This document shows positions 50,714 to 59,400 of a DNA stretch of 60,351 nt, piece by piece (position 1 is the first letter of the stretch; each line of letters opens with the position of its first letter). The DNA comes from Paracoccaceae bacterium (GTDB lineage Bacteria > Pseudomonadota > Alphaproteobacteria > Rhodobacterales > Rhodobacteraceae). The notes below the pieces were generated by a model, which ran no database searches, was not told where the DNA came from, and saw only the letters and a program-made list of their open reading frames with translations. The translations under genes and the position numbers were made by a program. The stretch covers positions 1 through 60,351 of the forward strand of contig JAKIUB010000016.1 in NCBI GenBank assembly GCA_021647745.1, read 5' to 3'.

Positions 50714-52699
50714 TTATTGCCCGCCCAGAATGAAATGCGTTGGGGGTGTGGTGCCCAGATTATAGACACTATTGGCAGCGGAAAGCTGTTGGCGCCAACT
50801 ATTGGTTATCCGCGCCGCTTCAGACGGGGTATTCACCACAAGAGGCCGGATGAGGATAAGAAGTTCGGTCCGGCGGAACTGATTATTTCGGTTGCGAAAC
50901 AGCCCGCCAAACAGCGGGGCGCGCTGCAAGCCCGGCACGCCGCTTTGTGCGCGGCTGCTGTTTTCCTGCACCAGCCCGCCAAGTGTTAAGGTGGCCCCGT
51001 TGGCAACGGTGACGGTGGTTTCAATTTGGCGTTGGCGAATGGTGGGGGAGTCAATCCCGGAGGTGGTTGTGGCCACCACACTGCTCACCTCTTGCTCAAT
51101 TTTCAGGGTAACCGTGCCGTTGGCCCCGATGCGCGGGGTAACATTAAGAATAACCCCGGTATCGCGGTATTCGATTGTGGTGGTGACAGTGGTGTCTGAT
51201 GGGTTCGCCAAGCTTTGGGTGGCAATGGGCACCTGATCGCCGATGCGCAACGTTGCCGGGCGATTTTCCACCACCATAATGGTGGGGGATGACAAAACCT
51301 GCACATCGGTTACCGAGGATAATGCGTTGAGGGCCACCTGCGCGTTTAGACCGGCAAACACCGCAGAAAAACCGGGCGAGGTAGCGCTGACCCCACCGCT
51401 GGATAGATCCGAAAGGCCGGCTGAAAATGGGCCATTCTGGAAAAACCACCTCACCCCGAGATTCAGATTATCGTTCAGAGTGACTTCGGCAATAGTGGCT
51501 TCGATCATCACTTGTCTGGCGTTGGTGTCAAGCTGGGCCAACAGTTTGCGCACTTCGTCATGGTCTGCGGCGCGGCCTCGCACAATGATGCCGTTTCGGG
51601 TGGCATCAGCGCTGATGCGAAGCTCGGGCATGGCGCTTGCGTTGCTATTTTCCTCGCCACCACTGGCTTGTGGGCTGTTCACCATGAGCGAGGTCAGGAT
51701 GGGGGCAACTTCGCCAGCGTCACGATAATTTAGCTGATAAACCTCAACATAGGCCCCTGACTGGCGCGCTGCGGTATCCAGTCTGCGAATCCAGGTCTTG
51801 GCCTCATTGAGCAATGCAGCACGATTGGCGATGACAAGAATTGAGCGCGATGCCGGGTTTGGTAGAAACTCGATGGAGCCACTTAGCCTCCCGCCTTCAT
51901 TGGTTTCAAAAATGGTTTTTAACTCCTCCGCCAGGCTGGCTGGCTCGGCAGCGCGGATCGGGATAAGCGCTATGGATTTTCCATCCATAATATTGACATC
52001 AAAAATATTGAGGGCTTCCATGGCGGTGTTGACGGCAGCAGGTGAGCCGGCAAACATAATCAGATTATAGGCATTCTCAGGTTTGACCCAAAGCCCCTCA
52101 TCGATAGCGGGTTGCAGGATGTTGAGCATGCTTTCTGGCGAGACATAGCGCAGAGGCGCAACGATAATCGCTGAATTGGCATCCGCGCCGGCGGCCCGGA
52201 ATACCCGGGAGCTGCCGTTGGCCTGAACGATCCGGATGGTGCCGCTTCGGCTCTCCATCCGTGCGTTGTTGAGCGCTAGTGCCTCTTCAAACAGATCAAG
52301 TAATGCGGCTTTGGAAACCCGCCCGGTGGTTTGCAGGGTTATGCTGCCGGTTACATCTTCCGCCACCACAAAACTGCGGCCCAGTGTCTCTCCCAATACG
52401 GCGGCTGCCGCCGAGCCGATGCTGGCATTGACAAGGTTAAGCTGAACGGAATCCCCCCCCTCGGGCACAACAATGGCCCGCTCGGGCGCATTTGGCCCCA
52501 GTGCACTGGCATTAAAATACTGATCGCTGCCAGTGATGCTAAACCCGCCATACGGGCTGCTGATTGGTGATGCATTTTGGCCACTGCCACCCCCCCATGG
52601 CAGATTTACCCGTGGGCTGGGGTTGGCATTATTTGTGGCTTCAACACAGCCTGCCAAAATGAGTAAACCGCAGAAAGGGGCCATTAGCCGAAATGTCAT
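50714..52699 (-). CDS. gspD: Type II secretion secretin GspD
   Basis: A 661-residue outer-membrane channel. The lipobox LLILAGC places the lipidated Cys near residue 18, so it can reach the outer membrane without a separate pilotin. N0-N3 domains follow, and the secretin core starts near residue 400 with VQVLSSPTIMVVENRPA and GDQVPI; the end has GVPGLQRAPLFGGLFRNRN and LLILIRPLVV. The start at 52699 is preferred over one at 52756 because it gives a proper lipoprotein signal. Confidence 0.92.
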   Translation of the reverse strand: MTFRLMAPFCGLLILAGCVEATNNANPSPRVNLPWGGGSGQNASPISSPYGGFSITGSDQYFNASALGPNAPERAIVVPEGGDSVQLNLVNASIGSAAAAVLGETLGRSFVVAEDVTGSITLQTTGRVSKAALLDLFEEALALNNARMESRSGTIRIVQANGSSRVFRAAGADANSAIIVAPLRYVSPESMLNILQPAIDEGLWVKPENAYNLIMFAGSPAAVNTAMEALNIFDVNIMDGKSIALIPIRAAEPASLAEELKTIFETNEGGRLSGSIEFLPNPASRSILVIANRAALLNEAKTWIRRLDTAARQSGAYVEVYQLNYRDAGEVAPILTSLMVNSPQASGGEENSNASAMPELRISADATRNGIIVRGRAADHDEVRKLLAQLDTNARQVMIEATIAEVTLNDNLNLGVRWFFQNGPFSAGLSDLSSGGVSATSPGFSAVFAGLNAQVALNALSSVTDVQVLSSPTIMVVENRPATLRIGDQVPIATQSLANPSDTTVTTTIEYRDTGVILNVTPRIGANGTVTLKIEQEVSSVVATTTSGIDSPTIRQRQIETTVTVANGATLTLGGLVQENSSRAQSGVPGLQRAPLFGGLFRNRNNQFRRTELLILIRPLVVNTPSEAARITNSWRQQLSAANSVYNLGTTPPTHFILGGQ

Positions 52700-52721
52700 T
52701 AGTCGAATCGCCCACGTTTCG

Positions 52722-53234
52722 TTAATCAATCTTATGAATATCCACCGATTTGCCATTCAATTGCAACGTGATACTCTTTGGGGCGATTACCAACACACGC
52801 CAGCCCTCGATTTCATCTCCAGCCTGCACCCAGCTTTCAGCGCCGGTTTCACCGCGTATCAGCGCCATGGGACCGCTTTCGCCGCCCAGTAAGCCAATCA
52901 TAACGATATCGGGGGGAAGAATCGGTGAGGGTGATGGGGTTTTGATGATTGGCTGTGGCGCGGCGGGTGCAATGATCGGAGCAACAGCCATCGGCACAGG
53001 TTGCCGCCGTGTGGGTGAAAGTAGGGGGCGAGTGGTAAGGAGGGAGATATCACTTTGGTAAATAACCAATGCCAGATTGTTTGAGCTTGCGTTGGAACCT
53101 GTTGCTTTTGTCTCGGGTGTCTCAAGGCCTTGGTGTGGAGGCTGCGCTATACGAGATTTCTGCCAAAGCAGGAAAGATAATCCGAACACAGCAAATGCAA
53201 GCAAAACGACCAAAGAGGGAAGGTGTAATCTCAT
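52722..53234 (-). CDS. GspC-like inner-membrane protein
   Basis: A 170-residue bitopic protein: one N-terminal helix (LVVLLAFAVFGLSFLLW), a Pro-rich linker, and a small C-terminal domain (MIGLLGGESGPMALIRG ... WRVLVIAPKSITLQLNG) resembling the HR domain of GspC. There is no PDZ domain, so it is a short form or a GspN-like protein. Start overlaps the gspM stop by ATGA. Confidence 0.7.
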   Translation of the reverse strand: MRLHLPSLVVLLAFAVFGLSFLLWQKSRIAQPPHQGLETPETKATGSNASSNNLALVIYQSDISLLTTRPLLSPTRRQPVPMAVAPIIAPAAPQPIIKTPSPSPILPPDIVMIGLLGGESGPMALIRGETGAESWVQAGDEIEGWRVLVIAPKSITLQLNGKSVDIHKID

Positions 53235-53782
53235 TCTGTCCCGGCCATATCTATCACCGCCCATAGGGTAATTTGAAATGAGACCCGAATGTCGGTGCTG
53301 TTTTGCCGGTTTGGTAGATTGCGAAGGTTAAGGGCGCTGATGGCTATTGAGGGGTCTTGTTTGAGGGTTTGATCCAGAAATGAGATGATCTGCCGGTAGT
53401 CCGTTTCACCTTCGGCTCGCAACGAAACCGTGCCATAGCCGCTAACATCTCCCTTTGAAATGGGGGTAACGCTGTTAAAGCGAATATCATTCGCCATTGC
53501 TACCGCGCTGATTTTCTCTTGAAAGGTGGCTTGCAGCAGGTTTTTGGACTCCCCGACCCAGAACAGCCCATCGGGCGCAACAAGTGTATCTGGCTCAGCC
53601 CGCAACTGCGCGATCGTGCTCTGCACCCGTGCTTGGGTGGCCAACTCGGCCTGAATGCTGCCATCCAGCTTTGCAAAAGCGGCCTTGGTCGGCTGCAATA
53701 CTCCAAACCAGACGATGCCCATAAACAGCGCCAGCATGGTAAGCAAAAAAAACCGCCTTGGTTTTGAAATCGCGCTATTCAT
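53231..53782 (-). CDS. gspM: GspM/PilO-like inner-membrane protein
   Basis: A 183-residue protein with one N-terminal helix (RRFFLLTMLALFMGIVWFG), a coiled-coil region, and a ferredoxin-like end (GYGTVSLRAEGETDYRQIISFL) typical of GspM/PilO. It overlaps gspL by 8 bases. The start at 53782 is chosen over a longer frame that lacks hydrophobic character before the helix. Confidence 0.78.
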   Translation of the reverse strand: MNSAISKPRRFFLLTMLALFMGIVWFGVLQPTKAAFAKLDGSIQAELATQARVQSTIAQLRAEPDTLVAPDGLFWVGESKNLLQATFQEKISAVAMANDIRFNSVTPISKGDVSGYGTVSLRAEGETDYRQIISFLDQTLKQDPSIAISALNLRNLPNRQNSTDIRVSFQITLWAVIDMAGTE

Positions 53783-54794
53783 GGGTATTATCCACTTTAA
53801 GAGACATCTCGAAGCGGTCCTGTTCAAGCCGCTGGTCTCGAACAACCGGGCCACTGAGCTGTGCCTCTTGAAAAACCGGGGAATTCGCCAGTGGCGCGAT
53901 CAGGGTTGAGGGTGCCACTGAAGAAAACCCGGCCAGCCTGACATCACTTTGCCGGAACGATACCTGCGCTAGCCAGACGGTATCTGGGAAAATGCTGGTC
54001 AGGTTTGATAGAACTTTCAGCGCTCTCCTATCTGTATTGATCTGATCGAGAAGGGTGATCAATTGTGCGTTGGAGTCTTCCTGCCGGGATAAACCGTCTC
54101 TGAGCGCAATGGCTTGGTCTTGAAGGGTTTTGGTGTTGGCGCGGAGGGAAGCCAGAGTCTCAAGGCGAGATTGGTAGTTATTATAAGCACTGAGCGCGGC
54201 CAAGCTCAGTGCGCCGATAATGGCCACACGGCCAAGCGCCTGCCATAAATGGTGGGTCTTTGCGACCTGGCGCGATTGGTCAAGAAAAACCAGCGGTGAT
54301 CTGTATAGACGCATATCAATCACACGGACTCCGGCATTGCCAAAGCCGTGCAACAGGCTTTGGACCACCTCGGTTTTTATAATGAACTGCCGGGCCACGA
54401 TCATCTGGCTCGCCGGTTTTTCCAGCCGAAATTTCCAGATAATATCACGGGGGGTAAAGGGCGTATTCTGGCGGATATAAAGCGCCAGCGCATTGCCGAT
54501 GCTGCCACGCGCATTTTTTGGGAACCGGTGAGGCACCGAAAGGAAAAAAGCCTCGGAAAGCTGCACGCTGGCGATTTTGTATCGCCGTTTTTGCAGGATG
54601 TCAGAGAGAGATTCTTCGATATTCTCAAGATTGATCAGCACATCAAAGCCGGTTTCCCGGTCGATCCCTTTCACGCCGATTCGTATCTCTTGCCCAATTC
54701 TTGGCAATAGACCCGGGTTTAGTAATCTGGCAGGCCATAATGCGCCGATATCGTGCAGCATTGTTTTGAAAACTGGAATGATTTTGTTAAGCAC
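53775..54794 (-). CDS. gspL: GspL/PilN-like protein
   Basis: A 339-residue protein with an actin-like-fold cytoplasmic half, one membrane helix near residue 190 (VAIIGALSLAALSAY), a coiled coil and a PilN-type periplasmic end (WLAQVSFRQSDVRLAGFSS). It links the ATPase to the membrane platform. First gene of the minus-strand block, divergent from gspE across 96 bases that must hold both promoters. Confidence 0.8.
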   Translation of the reverse strand: MLNKIIPVFKTMLHDIGALWPARLLNPGLLPRIGQEIRIGVKGIDRETGFDVLINLENIEESLSDILQKRRYKIASVQLSEAFFLSVPHRFPKNARGSIGNALALYIRQNTPFTPRDIIWKFRLEKPASQMIVARQFIIKTEVVQSLLHGFGNAGVRVIDMRLYRSPLVFLDQSRQVAKTHHLWQALGRVAIIGALSLAALSAYNNYQSRLETLASLRANTKTLQDQAIALRDGLSRQEDSNAQLITLLDQINTDRRALKVLSNLTSIFPDTVWLAQVSFRQSDVRLAGFSSVAPSTLIAPLANSPVFQEAQLSGPVVRDQRLEQDRFEMSLKVDNTHE

Positions 54795-54890
54795 CCTGAA
54801 CGGCCTTTTGTGAAAATAACCTTGATCTGGCGCTATTCTAACAGGTGCTATAGATTGGGCCAGATAAATCTTAAGATTGAGCGGTCAACC

Positions 54891-56312
54891 ATGCAGGCAG
54901 AGGACATTAATACGCTTATCGCCAAAGCGCTTTTGGACGAAAAGCTTGTGCCTGCCGATGAGCTGCAACAGATGCTTTTGAGGGCGCAGGAGTCTGGGCA
55001 CCGGCTCGACAGGTATTTTGCGCTTTCCGGTATTTTGCCAGAAGAAAAGCTCATGGGGGCCGTTGCGCGGGCTGCCGAAGTGATGCTGGTGAGCGGGTTG
55101 GATAGTTTTGAACTCTCCATTGAAGATTTTGACCCACAAACCGCAGCGTTTTTTGCAGATGCCGGTATATGCCCGGTGCGACTTGAAAAAGACACACTTA
55201 TTCTGGCGGTCAATGATCCGTTTGATCAGGCCTTGATGGAGATGCTGGGGTTCCACCTCGGGCAAACCGTTCGCCCGGTGGCCGCCGCCCGCTCATTGAT
55301 CTCTGAGGCTTTGTTGCGATATTTCACCCCCGTTGAAGACGGGGCCATATTGCTGGATGAAGATGACCACCTTGCACAATTGGCGCAGCAAGGCCCCGTG
55401 GTTGCCTTTGTGCAGGATACCGTCTCTGGCGCGGTTGCGCGGGGGGCATCGGATATTCATATCGAAACACTGGAGCGCGGAATGCAGGTGCGGCAGCGCA
55501 TAGACGGGTTTTTGTCTGATCTGCCGGTGGATCCCTCCATCTCTGCCACAGCGGTTATCACTCGCCTCAAGGTTTTGGCGGAGCTGAATATCTCGGAGCG
55601 GCGGCTACCGCAGGATGGGCGCTTCCGGCTGCGCCTGCAAGGCCGGAATATTGACTTTCGGATGTCGACCTTACCCACTCAGTTTGGTGAAAGTGTTGTG
55701 CTGCGTATTTTGGACCAAAGCCGCGCGCCCAAGGGACTGGACGATTTGGGTATGAGCCCTGAAATTGTGGAGCAGGTAAAAAAACTGATTGCACAGCCAA
55801 ACGGGCTTTTCTTGGTGACCGGCCCAACGGGGAGCGGTAAAACTACCACGCTTTACGCGGCTTTGCAGCGGCTTAACCAGCGGCGGGTCAAAGTGTTTTC
55901 GGTGGAAGACCCGATCGAGTATTCGATTGCCGGAGTCAATCAAGTGCAGGTGAACGCCGCAACCGGGCTGAGTTTTGCCAAGGCGTTGCGGGCTATCCTC
56001 AGACAAGATCCGGATATCGTCATGATCGGCGAAATCCGCGATGCCGAAACCGCCCAAATCGCCTGCCGCGCGGCGCTTGTGGGTCGGTTGGTACTTTCCA
56101 CGCTGCACACCAACACACCTGCTGAAGCCAAAACACGGCTACTGGATTTAGGGGTGCCAAGCTACATGATTGACGCAACATTGCGTGGCGTTCTTGGGCA
56201 AAATCTTGTGCCGGTGTTGTGCAACACCTGCTTTGGCAAAGGTTGCAAAGAATGTGGGTCTGTTGGGTTTTCTGGCAGACACCTGACTGTGGAGTTGGAT
56301 ACAGCTTCGTAA
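54891..56312 (+). CDS. gspE: Type II secretion ATPase GspE, C-terminally short
   Basis: A 473-residue ATPase. The N-terminal GspE domain (MQAEDINTLIAKALLDEKLV) is followed by Walker A GPTGSGKTTTLYAA (about residue 315), the Asp box and Walker B DIVMIGEIRDAETAQ. The zinc tetracysteine VLCNTCFGKGCKECG is present, but after GFSGR the usual GR-x-G-IYELL end is replaced by HLTVELDTAS and a stop, so roughly 40-50 residues are missing. The start at 54891 fits the family; a longer frame is possible. Confidence 0.85.
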   Translation: MQAEDINTLIAKALLDEKLVPADELQQMLLRAQESGHRLDRYFALSGILPEEKLMGAVARAAEVMLVSGLDSFELSIEDFDPQTAAFFADAGICPVRLEKDTLILAVNDPFDQALMEMLGFHLGQTVRPVAAARSLISEALLRYFTPVEDGAILLDEDDHLAQLAQQGPVVAFVQDTVSGAVARGASDIHIETLERGMQVRQRIDGFLSDLPVDPSISATAVITRLKVLAELNISERRLPQDGRFRLRLQGRNIDFRMSTLPTQFGESVVLRILDQSRAPKGLDDLGMSPEIVEQVKKLIAQPNGLFLVTGPTGSGKTTTLYAALQRLNQRRVKVFSVEDPIEYSIAGVNQVQVNAATGLSFAKALRAILRQDPDIVMIGEIRDAETAQIACRAALVGRLVLSTLHTNTPAEAKTRLLDLGVPSYMIDATLRGVLGQNLVPVLCNTCFGKGCKECGSVGFSGRHLTVELDTAS

Positions 56313-56399
56313 TCTATCTGTAGTTTAAAACGGCAAGCTGAGCTGACATCAACGTAAAGTGAAGGTTGGTGGTTTTACTCGCCTTACAGTCAATTACCC

Positions 56400-56427
56400 T
56401 TGACGTGTAATGGATCCTCTCTATGCT
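56400..56427 (+). promoter_or_regulatory. Possible promoter of the RHS gene
   Basis: TTGACG (56400-56405) and TATGCT (56422-56427) are spaced by 16 bases, a near-consensus housekeeping arrangement, 30 bases upstream of the RHS ATG. The rest of the 56313-56399 gap is A/T-rich with nothing recognised. Confidence 0.3.
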
Positions 56428-56457
56428 ATCTATAAAGCTATTGATGGAGACCATGCT

Positions 56458-59400
56458 ATGCGTATTCTCAAGCTATTTGCGGTTTTGCTTACCATGGTAA
56501 GCGCTTCTACTGCAGCTCATGCTCAAACTCAAAATGGCATCATGGATGGGAGTGTCGAGCGATGGGCACTATTGGCAAATAGTGGTTATGTTGGAGAAAC
56601 CCCCCAAGAAGCTTGTGAAACTATGTTCGGCCTTAACTATAAGCAGGTTGTCGAAGTTTGGCAGGTCAGCGAAACAGTATTCTACTGCCAGCACTTAAAT
56701 TACCGAGGCGATCTTGGGGGTATTACAAGTGCCAAGCTTACTTGTAGCACTGAAGGAGGCAGGCCGTTTACATTTAGATTTGGGGCTTGTGAAAAAGCAG
56801 ACGACACACTCAATATATGCACTGGCGTTGGGAATCCCGTTATTCTTCCAGAAGGTAATAAAATCCAAACATCATCTGACTGGCGATCGCCGCTGGACAG
56901 TCGGTTTTCGTTTTCCCGAACGTATCGCTCAGATAAAATTATGCTTTTCTCGCAAATCGCCACGGGCTTTGGGCAAGCTTGGGGCGGCAGTTGGAATGCG
57001 CGAATTGTTGATCAAGGAAGTGCGAGTTTGTTGGCGGTTAGGCAAAATGCATCGCAGTATTCATTTTCTGGAACTGGCCAGATGGTCGCATATCGTCCGG
57101 GTCACAAATTTTCGCTTTTAGATAGCGACCCTTCTGAAGGAAACCGGCCTCGGCTGTCGGATGGCAGCGGGAAAGTGGAGTTTTATCAAAGCGGTGGGTC
57201 AACCCGCCTGTTGGAGGAGGTTCGCTGGCCCGATGGGTATTCAATTTTGCTAACCTATGACGCAAACGACAATCTGGCGACAATATCAGATAACAAAGGG
57301 CAGGTTGCGCAATATACATGGGATGAAACAATAAATGGGGCTTACACCGTTCCCGTCATCACTCAAATCGAGGTTGATACCAATTACGATGGCGCTGCAT
57401 TTGTGCCGGAACTGTCTTTGAGCTACACTTATTCCACACCCGCATTTTTTATTGATCAGCTTATCCTGAACAGCGTGAGCCGCACGGATATTGCAGCAGG
57501 GCAAACGGAAGTCATTTGGGAGTATGGCTACTCCACCGACCCGCTTCTCGGTGCGCCGCTAAAGCTGATCAGCATGCGGGATGGGCGGCTTGACGCGACG
57601 GGCCAACCCTTTGACTTTGCCAGTTGGACGTATGAAAATGTTGATGGCAGAGGCTTCACCGGCCGTGCAAATCGCAGTGAGCGGTTCGGTGGTGATGGCG
57701 CGGTGGATCTCACTTTCAATGCCGATGAAACAGTCACCCAAACCAATGCGCTTGGCAAAGATACGATCACCGAATTTGCGCTTGTTGCAGGCCGGTATGC
57801 CCCGGTTTCCGTTACAGGCGTAGCAACCGCCAACTGTCTTGGCACGTCAAAATCCGTTGGCTATACGCCTGGTGCCGGAGAGCCGGAAGGTTATGTCTAT
57901 GAACGCATTGAGCGCAATGGTTCGCGCACCACTTATACCCGAGACTCCCGTGGTTTGGTCTTAGCCAAGACCGAGGATGCCGATGGTGCTTCGCCGCGCA
58001 TAACCACCTACACATGGCATGCCAATCTTCGCTTGCCGCTGGCCCGCACCACTTCCCAAATGTCTGAATCCTTCAGCTATTCGGCATCCGGGCTGCTGCT
58101 ACAATACAGCCAGATCGATGTGCTTGCCGGAAGCCCGGATAATGGTAAAACCCGCACTTGGACATATGCCTACACCACTCTGGCATCCGGGCTTGAGGTG
58201 CTCACTTCGGTCGATGGTCCGGGCCTGCTTGCCAATGGTGTTACCGATGTCACAACCTACACCTATGATGCCAATGGCAATATGACCACGGAAACCGACC
58301 CTAACGGGCTGGTAACCAGCTACCTTTCATTCAATGCCGCCGGCCAGCCCGCTCTGGTTCAGAGCCCGGATACAATTGAATGGGCCTTCACCTACGATAT
58401 TATGGGCCGGGTCAGCAGTGCTACGCGCAACCCAAACGGTGCAGCCCGAACCATCAACATGACCTACGATGTTACTGGCCAACTTCTCTCCTACAGCAAT
58501 TTCACCGGCAAGATTTGGAGCTTTGAATATAATGAGGCCAAGCGCTTGATCAAAGCCACCGACCCCGAGGGGAATGTCGCCACATACACCTATAACACCT
58601 TGGGGAATACCACCAACGTAAGCTATTCCAACGGAGCAAACCCGGCCACCTTCTATGAGGATATGCAATATGATGCTCTGGGCCGCATTATGCAAACCAC
58701 AGGTGCCGATGGGCAGATATCAGGCTTTTCCTATGATGAAGAAGATAATCTGGTATTGGCAACAGACCCGCTCGCCAACCAAACCACCTTTGGCTATGAC
58801 GCGCTCAACCGCCTTACCGATACTATTGATCGTGCCGGTAACAACAGCAGCCAAACCTTTGATGATGCCAGCCAAATCACCCAGTTCACCGACCCGCGCA
58901 ATATCGATACCGGCTTTAGCTATAACGGTTTTGGTGACCTTGTGTCTGAAACAAGCGCCGACCGTGGCACCCTGAGCTATGCGTATAACGACCGAGGCCT
59001 TGCCTCCAGCATGACCGACGGGCGCGGCATTATCTCCACCTATAAATACGATAACGGCGGCCGCCTCACCGCGCGGCGCTTCCCGCCCAGCTCTTCAGAG
59101 AGACAAATTTTCACCTATGATTTGACCGGAGGAAGCCCTTTCAACATTGGCAAACTTTCACGAACCAGAGATGAAACCGGCCTAACCCGCGTGCGCCGTG
59201 CCCCCAACGGCGAAATCAAGCATGTGCGCACCCGCATTGATGGCATAAATTATATTACCCGCTATCGGCTCAATAGCGCAGATCTGAGAGCCTGGACAGA
59301 ATACCCCTCCAAGCGCCGCATCTACTATAATTATAACGATGCAGATAACCTCACCCGCCTGCGCACCCGCATTCAGATCAAGGTGAATGGCAGCTTTCCG

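Noticed and set aside
47185..56312. Type IV pilus instead of type II secretion
   Set aside because: No PilT-type retraction ATPase or PilQ-type secretin was seen; GspG-type calcium loop, lipoprotein secretin and pseudopilin set favour type II.
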